A stretch of DNA of 32,637 bases from JBAYJM01 sp041665065 (GTDB lineage: Bacteria > Patescibacteriota > Patescibacteriia > 2-01-FULL-39-33), in contig JBAYJM010000014.1 in assembly GCA_041665065.1 (NCBI GenBank), forward strand, positions 1 to 32,637. Reading direction: 5' to 3'. Positions 7,911 to 15,241 of this stretch are shown here, in pieces. The translations under genes and the position numbers were made by a program. Each line of letters begins with the position of its first letter. The first letter of the stretch is position 1. Under the pieces are notes generated by a model, which was not told the origin of the DNA, did no database searches, and was given only the letters and a program-made list of their open reading frames with translations.

Positions 7911-10664
7911 ATGCCAAGATACAAGAGAAAAAAAGGATTCTGGGGTTTTGGAAGTTCCAAAAGACAAATAAGAAGATATGATGATTTTGATAGCGAAAGT
8001 GTTCGCTTAAATCATTTTGAAATAAGTTCTGACACCAAGAGGGGAATATTTATTATTATAATTTTTGCCATTGCCGCTTTAAGCGTTTTAGCCTTGCTTG
8101 GCCAATCTGGAGGTTTTTTCACTGGGATGAAATATATTCTGGCTTTGGGTTTTGGCAGTCTAAAATTCCTTTTTCCGATAATTTTGGCAATTTGGGCATA
8201 TATACTGCTTAGAAATGATAAGTATAAAATTAAATTGATAAATTATGCAGGTGCGGTAATCTTGATCTTGGGACTGACTGGGATGTGGCATATTAAATAT
8301 GGCATTTGGGAAATTTTTGACAGGGCTCAGGAAGGCATCGGAGGAGGCTATCTTGGGGTGGTATTATCGTGGCCGCTTTTGACCTATATGAATTTTTGGG
8401 GAGGTTTGGTGGTATGCGTGGCGTTATTTTTAGTTGGTTTGTTGCTTTGTTTTGAAATGTCAGTCCATGGTTTAATGTGGCCGGTCAAGGTTGCCAAGTT
8501 TATGGCTGAGCTATTTAAGAAATACCGAGCTTGGCGTAAAGAAAAAAAGGCTAGCAGGGAATTAGCCCAACTATCATATCAAAATGAAGAAGTAGAAGAA
8601 GAAAATTTTGATCCGCAAATGGCTGCCCAATCAACGGAGGAGGCTTTAGATGAGCCGGAGGAAACGGGCGATGATCCAAAGTTTTTAACCAAATCTATAA
8701 GTGAGGCTGATGGTCAGTTGGTTCCGGAAGAGCCGGAAATGTATAAGCCCAAAAAATTCGGCAAGAAAATTGATTTGCCATTTGATCTTGTATCAAGCAA
8801 GGCGGGCAAGCCGACGAGCGGCGATATCAAAAACAATCAAGAAATTATTAGAAAAACATTATCTAACTTTGGCATCCCAGTGGAAATGGGTTTGGTTAAT
8901 GTCGGGCCTACCGTTACTCAATATACGCTTAGGCCAGCCGACGGAATAAAGTTATCGCGAATTACAAATTTAAACAGCGATATGGCCTTGGCTCTAGCGG
9001 CTCATCCGATTAGAATTGAAGCGCCAATTCCGGGCAAGGCACTAGTTGGAATTGAAATTCCAAATCAAATGGCAGCTAAGGTCACTATGGGAGAGTTATT
9101 GCTAAGCAAAGAATTTAAAGAAAGAACAAGCGGTCTCGCAATTGCTTTGGGCAAGGATGTAAGCGGAAAGCCATGTTTTGCTAATTTGGAAAAAATGCCT
9201 CATTTGCTGGTTGCGGGCGCTACGGGATCCGGAAAATCAGTCTGCATCAATTCAATTATTGTCAGCTTGCTTTATCAAAATAGTCCCGATGAACTTAAAT
9301 TTATTCTGGTTGATCCAAAGCGAGTTGAGCTTACTGTTTATAATAAAATTCCGTATCTTTTGACGCCGGTAATTACAGACGTTAAAAAGACCGTTCAAGC
9401 GCTTAAGTGGGCTGTGGTTGAGATGGAAAGAAGATTTGAGCTTTTATCAAAAGTTGGCCAAAGAAATATTGCCGGATTTAATTCAAGCCACAAGGGAGAT
9501 AAGTTGCCTTACATTGTTATTATAATTGACGAGTTGGCAGATTTGATGGCCTCGGCTTCCTCTGACATTGAGGGTGGAATTGTCAGGTTGGCGCAGATGG
9601 CTAGAGCCGTGGGCATACATTTAATCTTGGCAACGCAAAGGCCATCAGTTGAAGTTATAACCGGTTTGATTAAGGCCAATATTCCAGCCAGAATTTCATT
9701 TGCCGTGTCGTCGTTAATTGACTCAAGAACGATTTTAGACTCTTCTGGGGCGGAAAAATTAGTGGGTAGGGGCGACATGCTTTATCTTGGTCCGGAAGTA
9801 TCGAGGCCAAAAAGAATCCAGGGCGTATTTTTGTCGGATAAAGAGATTTTTAATGTGATTAATTATATCAAGCAATATGGCGAGGCTGACTACATTGAGG
9901 AGATTGAGAATAGATCTGGAACATCTGGCGGTTCGTCTGGCGGATTTGGCGATGATGATGGCGATTCTTTGCTCGGTGAGGTAAAAGAAATAATTGCCCA
10001 GTCAGGAAAAGCCTCCGCTTCGCTTCTTCAGCGTCGTTTAAAGATTGGGTATGCCAGAGCCGCTAGAATTTTAGACTTACTAGAAGATCAGGGTGTTATC
10101 GGGCCGGCAGATGGGGCCAAGCCTAGAGAGGTTTTCTTGGATAAATTATCACGCAACGTTAATCCTGTGCAGTTTGCAGCCAGAGAGTACAATTTGGAAG
10201 GTGAGCTCAGGCCGATTGCAGATGACGGCGAGATGGATATTTTAGAAGAAGAAAAAGAGGAGCCCAGTTTTACCGCTTTTGATCGTGTTGATAATATTGA
10301 GGAAGAAAATGAGGCTTATGAAGAATTAGAGCATGAACACGTTGAAGAAATCGAAGAAATATTGGAAGATGAACAAGCGGGTGATGATAAGATTACCGAG
10401 GAAGTTACGCCACAGGATGAAGAAACTTTCTCCTCTGCCATTACTGATAAGCCCGGAATTTTGGGACAAGAAGATGAGATCCTGGATCAAGCCCAGGATG
10501 ACAATGAAATTATTGATAAAGAAATGGAAGATTTGGATGACGAAATTTCATTTCAGCATAATGAATTAGAAGTTGATAAAGAAGAAGTGGAAGAAACATC
10601 TAAAAGCGATTCTAAAAAAACTCAAAATAAATCCAAATATTTTGATGATGGCCAGTGGAGCTAA
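7911..10664 (+). CDS. ftsK: DNA translocase FtsK/SpoIIIE
   Basis: An ATP-driven DNA pump at the division septum that clears chromosome ends. Four hydrophobic segments lie in the first 180 residues (about 45-64, 73-101, 108-128 and 145-180). A charged linker follows, then the alpha domain (about 290-400), which ends near ALVGIEIPNQ. The RecA-like motor carries Walker A GATGSGKS (436-443, Lys442), Walker B IVIIIDELADLM (Asp540-Glu541) and the LATQRPS motif. A winged-helix gamma domain follows (about 685-743, SLLQRRLKIGYARAARILD). Unusually, some 170 strongly acidic residues come after gamma, where many FtsK proteins end. That tail includes a short palindromic repeat at 10479-10506. The gene has its own promoter and sits seven bases before a RodZ-like gene, an arrangement consistent with a division/cell-shape unit. 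Confidence 0.97.
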   Translation: MPRYKRKKGFWGFGSSKRQIRRYDDFDSESVRLNHFEISSDTKRGIFIIIIFAIAALSVLALLGQSGGFFTGMKYILALGFGSLKFLFPIILAIWAYILLRNDKYKIKLINYAGAVILILGLTGMWHIKYGIWEIFDRAQEGIGGGYLGVVLSWPLLTYMNFWGGLVVCVALFLVGLLLCFEMSVHGLMWPVKVAKFMAELFKKYRAWRKEKKASRELAQLSYQNEEVEEENFDPQMAAQSTEEALDEPEETGDDPKFLTKSISEADGQLVPEEPEMYKPKKFGKKIDLPFDLVSSKAGKPTSGDIKNNQEIIRKTLSNFGIPVEMGLVNVGPTVTQYTLRPADGIKLSRITNLNSDMALALAAHPIRIEAPIPGKALVGIEIPNQMAAKVTMGELLLSKEFKERTSGLAIALGKDVSGKPCFANLEKMPHLLVAGATGSGKSVCINSIIVSLLYQNSPDELKFILVDPKRVELTVYNKIPYLLTPVITDVKKTVQALKWAVVEMERRFELLSKVGQRNIAGFNSSHKGDKLPYIVIIIDELADLMASASSDIEGGIVRLAQMARAVGIHLILATQRPSVEVITGLIKANIPARISFAVSSLIDSRTILDSSGAEKLVGRGDMLYLGPEVSRPKRIQGVFLSDKEIFNVINYIKQYGEADYIEEIENRSGTSGGSSGGFGDDDGDSLLGEVKEIIAQSGKASASLLQRRLKIGYARAARILDLLEDQGVIGPADGAKPREVFLDKLSRNVNPVQFAAREYNLEGELRPIADDGEMDILEEEKEEPSFTAFDRVDNIEEENEAYEELEHEHVEEIEEILEDEQAGDDKITEEVTPQDEETFSSAITDKPGILGQEDEILDQAQDDNEIIDKEMEDLDDEISFQHNELEVDKEEVEETSKSDSKKTQNKSKYFDDGQWS
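10479..10506 (+). repeat. REP-like palindrome inside the ftsK tail
   Basis: ATCCTGG (10479-10485) and CCAGGAT (10493-10499) form a 7-bp inverted repeat with a 7-nt loop, followed by GACAATG. The same arms and the GACAA flank occur in the intergenic element at 20049-20073. Inside ftsK it is read in frame as EILDQAQDDNE, so it looks like a mobile palindrome tolerated in a disordered tail. Confidence 0.6.
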
Positions 10665-10671
10665 ATAAAAT

Positions 10672-11316
10672 ATGGATAACATAAAAAAACCAAAGGAAAA
10701 ATTTGGACAAATTCTTGCGCGTCAAAGACGGGCAAAAAGGTTAAGTTTGGACACCTTAAGTAAAAAACTCAAAATCCCTTTTAAATATTTGGAAGCTTTG
10801 GAATACGGTGATTTTAAAAATTTCCCTCCCGGTTGGCAAAAACTTTTAAAGAAATACTGCGCCCACCTGGGCTGTGATTTTAAGGTTATTTGGCAAACGG
10901 CCAAAAGCGAACAGAAAAAGATGGTTGGCATAAATCGAGCCGTTGAAAAAAATTACCTTATGGCGTGGCCCAAAATTATAAGGACGGCGGTAATTATTTT
11001 AATCGTTGCCGGAGTTTTAATTTTTTTGGGCTTTAAGGTAAATCAGATTTTTTCAGCACCGACTTTAAAGATTGGCGAGCCGGTTGATAATTCCAAGACT
11101 TATCAGAAAAAATTAAAGATTTTAGGAAAGTCTCAAAAAGAAGCAGAAATAACCATTAACAATAATATTATTTTTGTGGACGCCAGCGGTAACTTTGAGG
11201 CTTTGCTTGATCTTCATGGCGGCCTGAATTTAATTAAAATAACAGCAAAAAAGAAATATAGTAGGACGAGGGAGGTGGATTTAAGGATTATACTTTCAGA
11301 TGAAAAAATAGACTGA
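10672..11316 (+). CDS. RodZ-like membrane-anchored helix-turn-helix protein
   Basis: The N-terminal region (about residues 8-80) is an HTH_25/RodZ-type domain: GQILARQRRAKRLSLDTLSK, KLKIPFKYLEALE, then PPGWQKLLKKY. One transmembrane helix follows at about 103-122 (IRTAVIILIVAGVLIFLGF), and an external beta-rich domain occupies 130-214. In well-studied bacteria RodZ links the MreB cytoskeleton to the membrane and supports rod shape. Here the external part is short and looks like a small Ig-like/glucodextranase-B-type domain (ITINNNIIFVDASGNF). No mreB is in the window, so the exact role is inferred. It starts seven bases after ftsK with no SD sequence and is probably co-transcribed with it. 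Confidence 0.85.
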   Translation: MDNIKKPKEKFGQILARQRRAKRLSLDTLSKKLKIPFKYLEALEYGDFKNFPPGWQKLLKKYCAHLGCDFKVIWQTAKSEQKKMVGINRAVEKNYLMAWPKIIRTAVIILIVAGVLIFLGFKVNQIFSAPTLKIGEPVDNSKTYQKKLKILGKSQKEAEITINNNIIFVDASGNFEALLDLHGGLNLIKITAKKKYSRTREVDLRIILSDEKID

Positions 11317-11323
11317 TTTAGGA

Positions 11324-11352
11324 TTGATTTATAACTTACAATTTGATAAAAT
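11324..11352 (+). promoter_or_regulatory. Sigma70-type promoter for recA with extended -10
   Basis: TTGATT at 11324-11329 and TAAAAT at 11347-11352 are 17 bp apart, with TGA directly before the -10 (extended -10). The predicted leader (about 11359-11410) holds a small GC hairpin, CGGG-CTAT-CCCG, around 11367-11379. No LexA-type operator was recognised. Confidence 0.7.
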
Positions 11353-11410
11353 TGGCTTAAGAAACGGCGGGCTATCCCGTCTTTACTACTGATTAATAAA
11401 AATATTCTAT

Positions 11411-12496
11411 ATGCCAAAGAAAACAAGCCAGGAGGACGGGCAAGACGGAAAGTTTGAAGCCGTAGAAGCTGCCATAAGCCAAATTAAGGAAAGATTCGGT
11501 GATGGAGCCATAATGAAATTTGGCGAAGCAAAAACCATGCTAGTTGATGTCGTGCCTACTGGATGCGTTTCGCTTGATTTGGCTTTGGGAGTGGGCGGAG
11601 TGCCTCGAGGAAGAATAATTGAAATTTTTGGACCGGAAGCTTCAGGCAAAACCACTCTGGCTCAGCATATTGTGGCTGAAGTGCAAAAAATGGGCGGAGT
11701 TGCCGCTTTTGTTGATGCAGAACATGCTCTAGATCCTGATTACGCCAAAAAAATCGGCGTTAAGGTAAATGAACTTCTAATTTCTCAGCCGGATACGGGT
11801 GAACAGGCATTGGAAATTGTGGAAACACTGGTCCGTTCAAACGCAGTTGATGTTATTGTTGTGGATAGTGTAGCCGCTCTTGTACCAAAGGCGGAAATTG
11901 AGGGCGATATGGGAGATTCGCACATGGGCCTCCAGGCCCGTTTGATGAGTCAGGCGCTTAGGAAATTGACTGGCGCTATTTCCAAGAGCAAAACAGTTTT
12001 GATTTTTATTAATCAAATTAGAATGAAGATTGGTGTATTTTTTGGCAATCCTGAAACAACAACTGGTGGCAATGCTTTGAAATTTTACTGCTCGGTTAGA
12101 ATAGAAGTCAGAAGAAGTGCCCAGATCAAACAGGGCGATAGAAATATTGGCAATCGTGTAAAGGTAAAGGTGGTCAAAAACAAAGTTGCCGCTCCTTTCC
12201 AAACATGCGAATTTGATATTATGTATAATGAAGGAATTTCTTTGTCCGGCGATATGCTTGATGTTGGAGTAGAAAAGGGCGTAATTAAAAAATCAGGCAA
12301 TACCTATACTTACGGTGAAGAAAAATTAGGTACTGGAAGAGAAAACGCCAAGACTTATCTCAGGGGCAATCCAAAATTAATGCAAAAAATTAGAAAAGAA
12401 ATAATGGAGCAGGTTAAGGAAGATAAGAAGCAGGCAGATGCAAAAGATGGTTATGGCGAAACAAAAGACAGTGGTGAGATAAGTATGGAAGAATAG
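11411..12496 (+). CDS. recA: Recombinase RecA
   Basis: RecA forms ATP-dependent filaments on single-stranded DNA for homologous recombination and repair. The 361-residue length is typical. Visible features are Walker A GPEASGKTT (74-82, Lys80), the VDAEHALDP stretch, Walker B VIVVDSVAALVPKAE, loop L1 near GDSHMGLQARLMSQALRKL, INQIRMKIG, and loop L2 GNPETTTGGNALKFY. L2 is preceded by VFF where VMF is common, a mild substitution. The C-terminus is charged and Lys/Glu-rich as usual. The gene has its own promoter and a strong terminator, so it is probably a single-gene unit. There is no SD sequence before the ATG. Identification is secure. Confidence 0.99.
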   Translation: MPKKTSQEDGQDGKFEAVEAAISQIKERFGDGAIMKFGEAKTMLVDVVPTGCVSLDLALGVGGVPRGRIIEIFGPEASGKTTLAQHIVAEVQKMGGVAAFVDAEHALDPDYAKKIGVKVNELLISQPDTGEQALEIVETLVRSNAVDVIVVDSVAALVPKAEIEGDMGDSHMGLQARLMSQALRKLTGAISKSKTVLIFINQIRMKIGVFFGNPETTTGGNALKFYCSVRIEVRRSAQIKQGDRNIGNRVKVKVVKNKVAAPFQTCEFDIMYNEGISLSGDMLDVGVEKGVIKKSGNTYTYGEEKLGTGRENAKTYLRGNPKLMQKIRKEIMEQVKEDKKQADAKDGYGETKDSGEISMEE

Positions 12497-12527
12497 TGTA
12501 TAAAAATTGACTAAAATTGAATAAAGA

Positions 12528-12553
12528 CCCCCTCAGTTTATGAGGGGTTTTTT
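12528..12553 (+). terminator. Rho-independent terminator of recA
   Basis: CCCCTCA (12529-12535) pairs with TGAGGGG (12541-12547) across a 5-nt loop, followed directly by TTTTTT. It lies 32 bp after the recA stop. Confidence 0.95.
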
Positions 12554-12555
12554 AT

Positions 12556-12584
12556 TTGACAAACAGCCTAAATAATATTAAAAT
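12556..12584 (+). promoter_or_regulatory. Strong sigma70-type promoter for the small gene at 12614
   Basis: A consensus TTGACA at 12556-12561 and TAAAAT at 12579-12584 are separated by 17 bp. The promoter begins right after the T-tract of the recA terminator. Transcription would start near 12591. Confidence 0.8.
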
Positions 12585-12613
12585 AAGCTATCTCAACCTA
12601 TGGAGGACATACG

Positions 12614-12787
12614 ATGAAGATGAGATGGTCGTACTTTGGGATTGCGTCGGCTATCGTAGCCGGCGGCTTGCTGATTGGGGTGTTCTTTGCCCCGAAGAGC
12701 ATAGCCGAAATGTGTAAGACCGGCCTGGCAGTAGAGCTGGTAGCGCTGGTATTGGTGGCGCGCGAGTCTCTTTCGTTGAGGGGGTAA
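12614..12787 (+). CDS. Small hydrophobic protein, 57 residues, function unknown
   Basis: This short gene has unusually complete signals: a consensus promoter at 12556-12584, a strong SD (TGGAGGA, 12601-12607) six bases before the ATG, and a terminator that overlaps its stop codon. The product starts MKMRWSYFGIASAIVAG, with one clear membrane helix (about residues 7-26), then a second hydrophobic stretch (about 37-50, LAVELVALVLVA) ending in RESLSLRG. Two membrane passes or one plus an amphipathic helix are possible. Codons such as GCG, CTG, CGC and CCG are frequent, so the gene is visibly GC-richer than the flanking core genes. I do not recognise a family. The opposite-strand frame has no matching signals and is rejected. 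Confidence 0.7.
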   Translation: MKMRWSYFGIASAIVAGGLLIGVFFAPKSIAEMCKTGLAVELVALVLVARESLSLRG

Positions 12788-12804
12788 GTTCTTCCCCCTT
12801 TTTT
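12779..12804 (+). terminator. Terminator overlapping the stop codon of the 12614 gene
   Basis: AGGGGG (12779-12784) pairs with CCCCCT (12794-12799) across a 9-nt loop that begins with the TAA stop. A T-run to 12804 follows. Confidence 0.85.
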
Positions 12805-12828
12805 ATTTGCATTTTTTGATATAAAATA

Positions 12829-12846
12829 CCCCGCTTTTAGGCGGGG
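12829..12846. other. GC hairpin of uncertain role in the 12805-12974 gap
   Basis: CCCCGC (12829-12834) and GCGGGG (12841-12846) form a perfect 6-bp stem with a 6-nt loop. The plus side lacks a T-tract. Read on the minus strand it is followed by TATTTTAT, so it could end a minus-strand transcript, but no convincing minus-strand gene was found there. The rest of the gap to 12974 holds no gene that I can support. Confidence 0.5.
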
Positions 12847-12974
12847 CATTAACGTAGTTTATCCTCCAGTGAGAATCGGAGCCAGACACAGTACAGTGAA
12901 CTTTAATGACTAGATAACATTTTTTAAATATACTCTCTAAATGTTCTTTTTGGCATAAGGTACAAGGAAGAGAA

Positions 12975-13199
12975 ATGAAAATCAAGGAAGTATTTCAAAT
13001 TACTACCTATTTAGTGATTCTACTGGTAGTAATTCCTGCTCTATCCTTTCTGCCACTTATCCCATTGTCATTGCTATTTGATCTAAAAGGGAATCTTGTC
13101 TCAAGCGTATCAATAATGGTGATGACAATAATATATTTGGCGGGATTATTTGGGCTATGGCTTGTAATTTTTAAGAGGTTTTTGTTATTGATTAAGTAA
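12975..13199 (+). CDS. Small membrane protein, 74 residues, function unknown
   Basis: The product starts MKIKEVFQITTYLVILLVV. It has two hydrophobic helices (about residues 10-34 and 45-67) joined by a short polar loop (FDLKGNLVSS), and it ends in a basic FKRFLLLIK. An SD-like AAGGAAG lies five bases before the ATG, which is unusual for this genome. A hairpin terminator follows at 13237-13270. A clear promoter was not found; weak TTTAAT/TAAATA boxes occur upstream. It may form a cassette with the small hydrophobic gene at 12614, since both lie between recA and efp and are about the same type of protein. No family is recognised. Confidence 0.65.
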   Translation: MKIKEVFQITTYLVILLVVIPALSFLPLIPLSLLFDLKGNLVSSVSIMVMTIIYLAGLFGLWLVIFKRFLLLIK

Positions 13200-13236
13200 T
13201 GGAGGACTCGTTAACGCGATTTGCAATCGTTCTTTT

Positions 13237-13270
13237 CCCAGTTGTTTTCGAACCGCTGGGATTTATTTTA
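13237..13270 (+). terminator. UUCG-capped terminator after the 12975 gene
   Basis: CCCAG (13237-13241) pairs with CTGGG (13256-13260), and inside it GTT pairs with AAC around a TTCG tetraloop. A T-rich tail (atttatttta) follows. A smaller hairpin, CGATT-TGC-AATCG (13217-13229), sits just upstream. Confidence 0.7.
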
Positions 13271-13290
13271 CGGGCTGGGTATCCTTAAAA

Positions 13291-13319
13291 TTAAAACAGA
13301 GTTAGATGCCCTGTTTTAA
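13291..13319 (-). terminator. Terminator of efp (minus strand), possibly bidirectional
   Basis: TTAAAACAG (13291-13299) and CTGTTTTAA (13311-13319) form a perfect 9-bp stem with an 11-nt loop. On the minus strand it is followed by a T-rich stretch, 23 bp past the efp stop. The AT-rich symmetry would also allow it to act on plus-strand transcripts. Confidence 0.65.
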
Positions 13320-13341
13320 TGTTGTATGATTTATATTCTCG

Positions 13342-13914
13342 CTAATTTACTCTTTCTACGTATTCACTTGTCTCGGTATTGATTCTGACAGTATCGCCCT
13401 CTTTTACAAATAGTGGAACTTGCACGTTTAAGCCCGTTTCCATCTGTGCTGTTTTTGTAACACGGCCTTGAGCGCTGTTGCCCTTTACTCCTTCCGGAGC
13501 GGAAACGACTTTGAGTTCAACTTTAGGTGGCAGGGAAATGGAAACCGGATTGCCATTGAAATAAAGCGCATCAACCTTGTCGCCTTCTTTTAAATATCCA
13601 ATTTGGCTGGCAATATTTTCTTTGGAAATTGCGAATTGTTCAAAATCGTCCTGCGCCATGAAAAAATAGCTTTCCCCGTCATTGTAAAGATAGTCAACTT
13701 TTTTCCTTTGCAGATTAGCTTCTTCGACGCGGTCACCTTGATGGAAATTAACTTCCATGGTTTTGCCGGTGATCAGGTTTTTTAATTTTGTTTGCATGAC
13801 CGGTTTGCGCATCTGCATTTTTACGAAGTTTGCTTCCATTACGACATAGGGCTCAGCGTCTTGGATGAGGTTTTTGCCTTTTTTTATATCATTTAATGTA
13901 GAAATCATTGCCAT
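13342..13914 (-). CDS. efp: Translation elongation factor P
   Basis: EF-P binds between the P and E sites and rescues ribosomes stalled at polyproline. The 190-residue length is normal. The three beta-barrel domains are recognisable: EPYVVMEANFVK, then TKLKNLITGKTMEVNF, the central YLYNDGESYFFM, and the C-terminal GDTVRINTETSEYVERV. The tip loop that in E. coli reads KPGKG (modified Lys34) reads K32-MQMR-K37 here. The modified-lysine position aligns with Met35, with Arg36 next to it, so the classical beta-lysylation site is not kept. No epmA, epmB or earP gene is in the window. The real start may be Met1 or Met3 (MISTLND). It lies downstream of rpsR on the same strand, beyond a large inverted repeat. 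Confidence 0.96.
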   Translation of the reverse strand: MAMISTLNDIKKGKNLIQDAEPYVVMEANFVKMQMRKPVMQTKLKNLITGKTMEVNFHQGDRVEEANLQRKKVDYLYNDGESYFFMAQDDFEQFAISKENIASQIGYLKEGDKVDALYFNGNPVSISLPPKVELKVVSAPEGVKGNSAQGRVTKTAQMETGLNVQVPLFVKEGDTVRINTETSEYVERVN

Positions 13915-13922
13915 AAAATTTT

Positions 13923-13998
13923 CAGTTAAAAGTAGAAAAGTTATAAAGTAGAAAGTTAAAAGTAAATTTTAACTTTCAAACTTTATAACCTTTAACTG
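13923..13998. repeat. Large imperfect inverted repeat between rpsR and efp
   Basis: The inner arms 13940-13961 and 13967-13989 are nearly perfect complements (22 against 23 nt, one mismatch and one bulge) around a GTAAA loop. The outer arms CAGTTAAA (13923-13930) and TTTAACTG (13991-13998) extend the structure. It fills almost the whole gap between the two genes and could act as a terminator, processing site or repeat element. Confidence 0.8.
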
Positions 13999-14001
13999 TT
14001 T

Positions 14002-14250
14002 CTATTTTGTAACAAAAGGAAGAAGCGCCATAATTCTAGCTCTTTTAATTGATTGAGCTAATTTTCTCTGGTGCTTTGAACAGACATTGCTTCTTTTTCT
14101 GGGCACGATTTTTGAATATGAAGATGTAAATCTTCTAAGCAATGTTGCATTTTTGTAATCAATATAATCTAAATTATTGACACAGAAAAAGCAGAACTTT
14201 TCTTTTTGCAATAAATTGTCTTTGCTGGTTTTTTGTTTTGAATTATTCAT
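14002..14250 (-). CDS. rpsR: 30S ribosomal protein bS18
   Basis: A protein of the 30S platform that binds together with bS6. The core is clear: CFFCVNNLDYIDYKN, LLRRFTSSYSKIVPRKR, then CSKHQRKLAQSIKRAR and ALLPF. The cysteine pair CFFC plus a later Cys is found in many S18 proteins. At 82 residues it has a slightly long, lysine-rich N-terminus. It is the third gene of rpsF-ssb-rpsR, the common bacterial order, with six bases between the ssb stop and its ATG. No SD sequence is seen. Confidence 0.97.
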   Translation of the reverse strand: MNNSKQKTSKDNLLQKEKFCFFCVNNLDYIDYKNATLLRRFTSSYSKIVPRKRSNVCSKHQRKLAQSIKRARIMALLPFVTK

Positions 14251-14256
14251 AGTTTT

Positions 14257-14697
14257 TTAAAATGGTATGTCTTCAACTTTAATTTCATCTTCTATCGGTG
14301 ATGATGATCCTCCAAACGAAGGTTCGGCATCAATTATGTTTGATTCGCCGGAGTTTGACGGGCCGCCTTGGCCTCTTGGACCGAGCTGAATGTTTTCAGC
14401 AATTATTTCCGTCCGGTATTTTTTAACTCCGCTTTGTTGATCAAGCCAATTTCTGGTTTGAATTCTGCCTTCGACCATGGCCAATCTTCCTTTGGCTAAA
14501 TATTGTCCGACTATGTCTGCCAATTTGCCCCAGGCGACAATATTGTGGAATTCAGCCTGCTCTTGCTTTTGTCCGTCCTTTGTCCAGACACGATTGGTAG
14601 CAATGGTAAATGATGCAACTGTTTGGCCCGTATTAGTGTTTCTAACCTCCGGGTTGGCAGTTAAGTTGCCGATAATGATGGCTTTGTTGAGGTTCAT
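14257..14697 (-). CDS. ssb: Single-stranded DNA-binding protein
   Basis: SSB coats single-stranded DNA during replication and repair and recruits partners through its C-terminal tip. The OB fold spans about residues 1-108: MNLNKAIIIGNLTANPEVR, FTIATNRVW, EFHNIVAWGKLADIVGQYL, then KGRLAMVEGRIQTRNW. A Gly/Ser-rich linker leads to the acidic tip KVEDIPF, the normal protein-docking tail. At 146 residues it is slightly short but complete. It lies between rpsF and rpsR in the conserved operon and has no SD sequence. Confidence 0.98.
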   Translation of the reverse strand: MNLNKAIIIGNLTANPEVRNTNTGQTVASFTIATNRVWTKDGQKQEQAEFHNIVAWGKLADIVGQYLAKGRLAMVEGRIQTRNWLDQQSGVKKYRTEIIAENIQLGPRGQGGPSNSGESNIIDAEPSFGGSSSPIEDEIKVEDIPF

Positions 14698-14731
14698 AAA
14701 CTTTATGTTTAATGATTAAATGTGGGGTTAT

Positions 14732-15241
14732 TTAAACGACGCTATCGTCGCTTAGTATCTCATTTAACTTTTCGTCTAGATTTTCAATACTGATTTTTTT
14801 GCTTTCAGGTTTTTCAACTTTTGGAGCAGGTTTTTCTTCTCTTCTCTCTCTATTCCTGTCTCTATTGTCCCTATCGTGTTCTCTCTCTGTGCCTTCTTCC
14901 ATTTGGCCTTCTTCCCGCTGTTTTTTCTGCTTAGCAATTTCAGCAGGAGTGATTTTGTGTTTTTCAATAATTTGCGCTCTAAGGATTTCTTTGTCCAGTC
15001 TTAGCTCATTGTTTACTGAGGCTAATTTGGTTCCGTCCTCAAGCTCAAATTCGGTCACAACATAATAGCCATGGGCGATTTTGTTGATTGGATAGGCTAA
15101 TTTTTTCTTGCCTAAAAATTCTTGAAAACCGATTATGGCTTCATTCTTTTTAAGCAAAGAATCAATTTTATCCTGGATTTTTTTGGCTTCATCTTCCGTG
15201 TATTGGTTTGGGATGATGTAAAGCAGTTCGTAATTCTTCAT
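14732..15241 (-). CDS. rpsF: 30S ribosomal protein bS6 with a charged C-terminal extension
   Basis: The first 100 residues are a normal bS6 ferredoxin-like fold: MKNYELLYIIPNQYTEDEAK, GFQEFLGKKKLAYPINKIAHG, YYVVTEFELE. A tail of about 70 highly charged residues follows (runs of Arg/Glu/Asp such as EREHDRDNRDRNRERREE), then Lys/Pro-rich sequence and a final acidic helix. Many bS6 proteins are 95-130 residues long, so this extension is long; E. coli S6 also has an acidic tail, where RimK adds glutamates. The gene heads rpsF-ssb-rpsR and has a strong promoter (15372-15400) and a structured leader of about 120 nt, which suggests feedback control by S6:S18. Confidence 0.95.
   Translation of the reverse strand: MKNYELLYIIPNQYTEDEAKKIQDKIDSLLKKNEAIIGFQEFLGKKKLAYPINKIAHGYYVVTEFELEDGTKLASVNNELRLDKEILRAQIIEKHKITPAEIAKQKKQREEGQMEEGTEREHDRDNRDRNRERREEKPAPKVEKPESKKISIENLDEKLNEILSDDSVV

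Noticed and set aside
11364..11380. A riboswitch in the recA leader
   Set aside because: Only a 4-bp GC hairpin is present, too small to support any known class.
12829..12920. A small RNA on the minus strand ending at the GC hairpin 12829-12846
   Set aside because: The hairpin is terminator-like only on the minus strand and no promoter with acceptable spacing was found upstream.
12803..12985. A minus-strand frame of about 60 codons in the gap between the two small membrane-protein genes
   Set aside because: No SD, no plausible protein features and a low-complexity cysteine/lysine mix. It overlaps the start of the 12975 gene, which has better signals.
13199..13288. A 29-residue reading frame beginning in the TAATG overlap after the 12975 gene (MEDSLTRFAIVLFP and so on)
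   Set aside because: It runs straight through the two hairpins that look like the terminator of the preceding gene, has no SD of its own except the coupling overlap, and is very short. It could be real but there is too little support.
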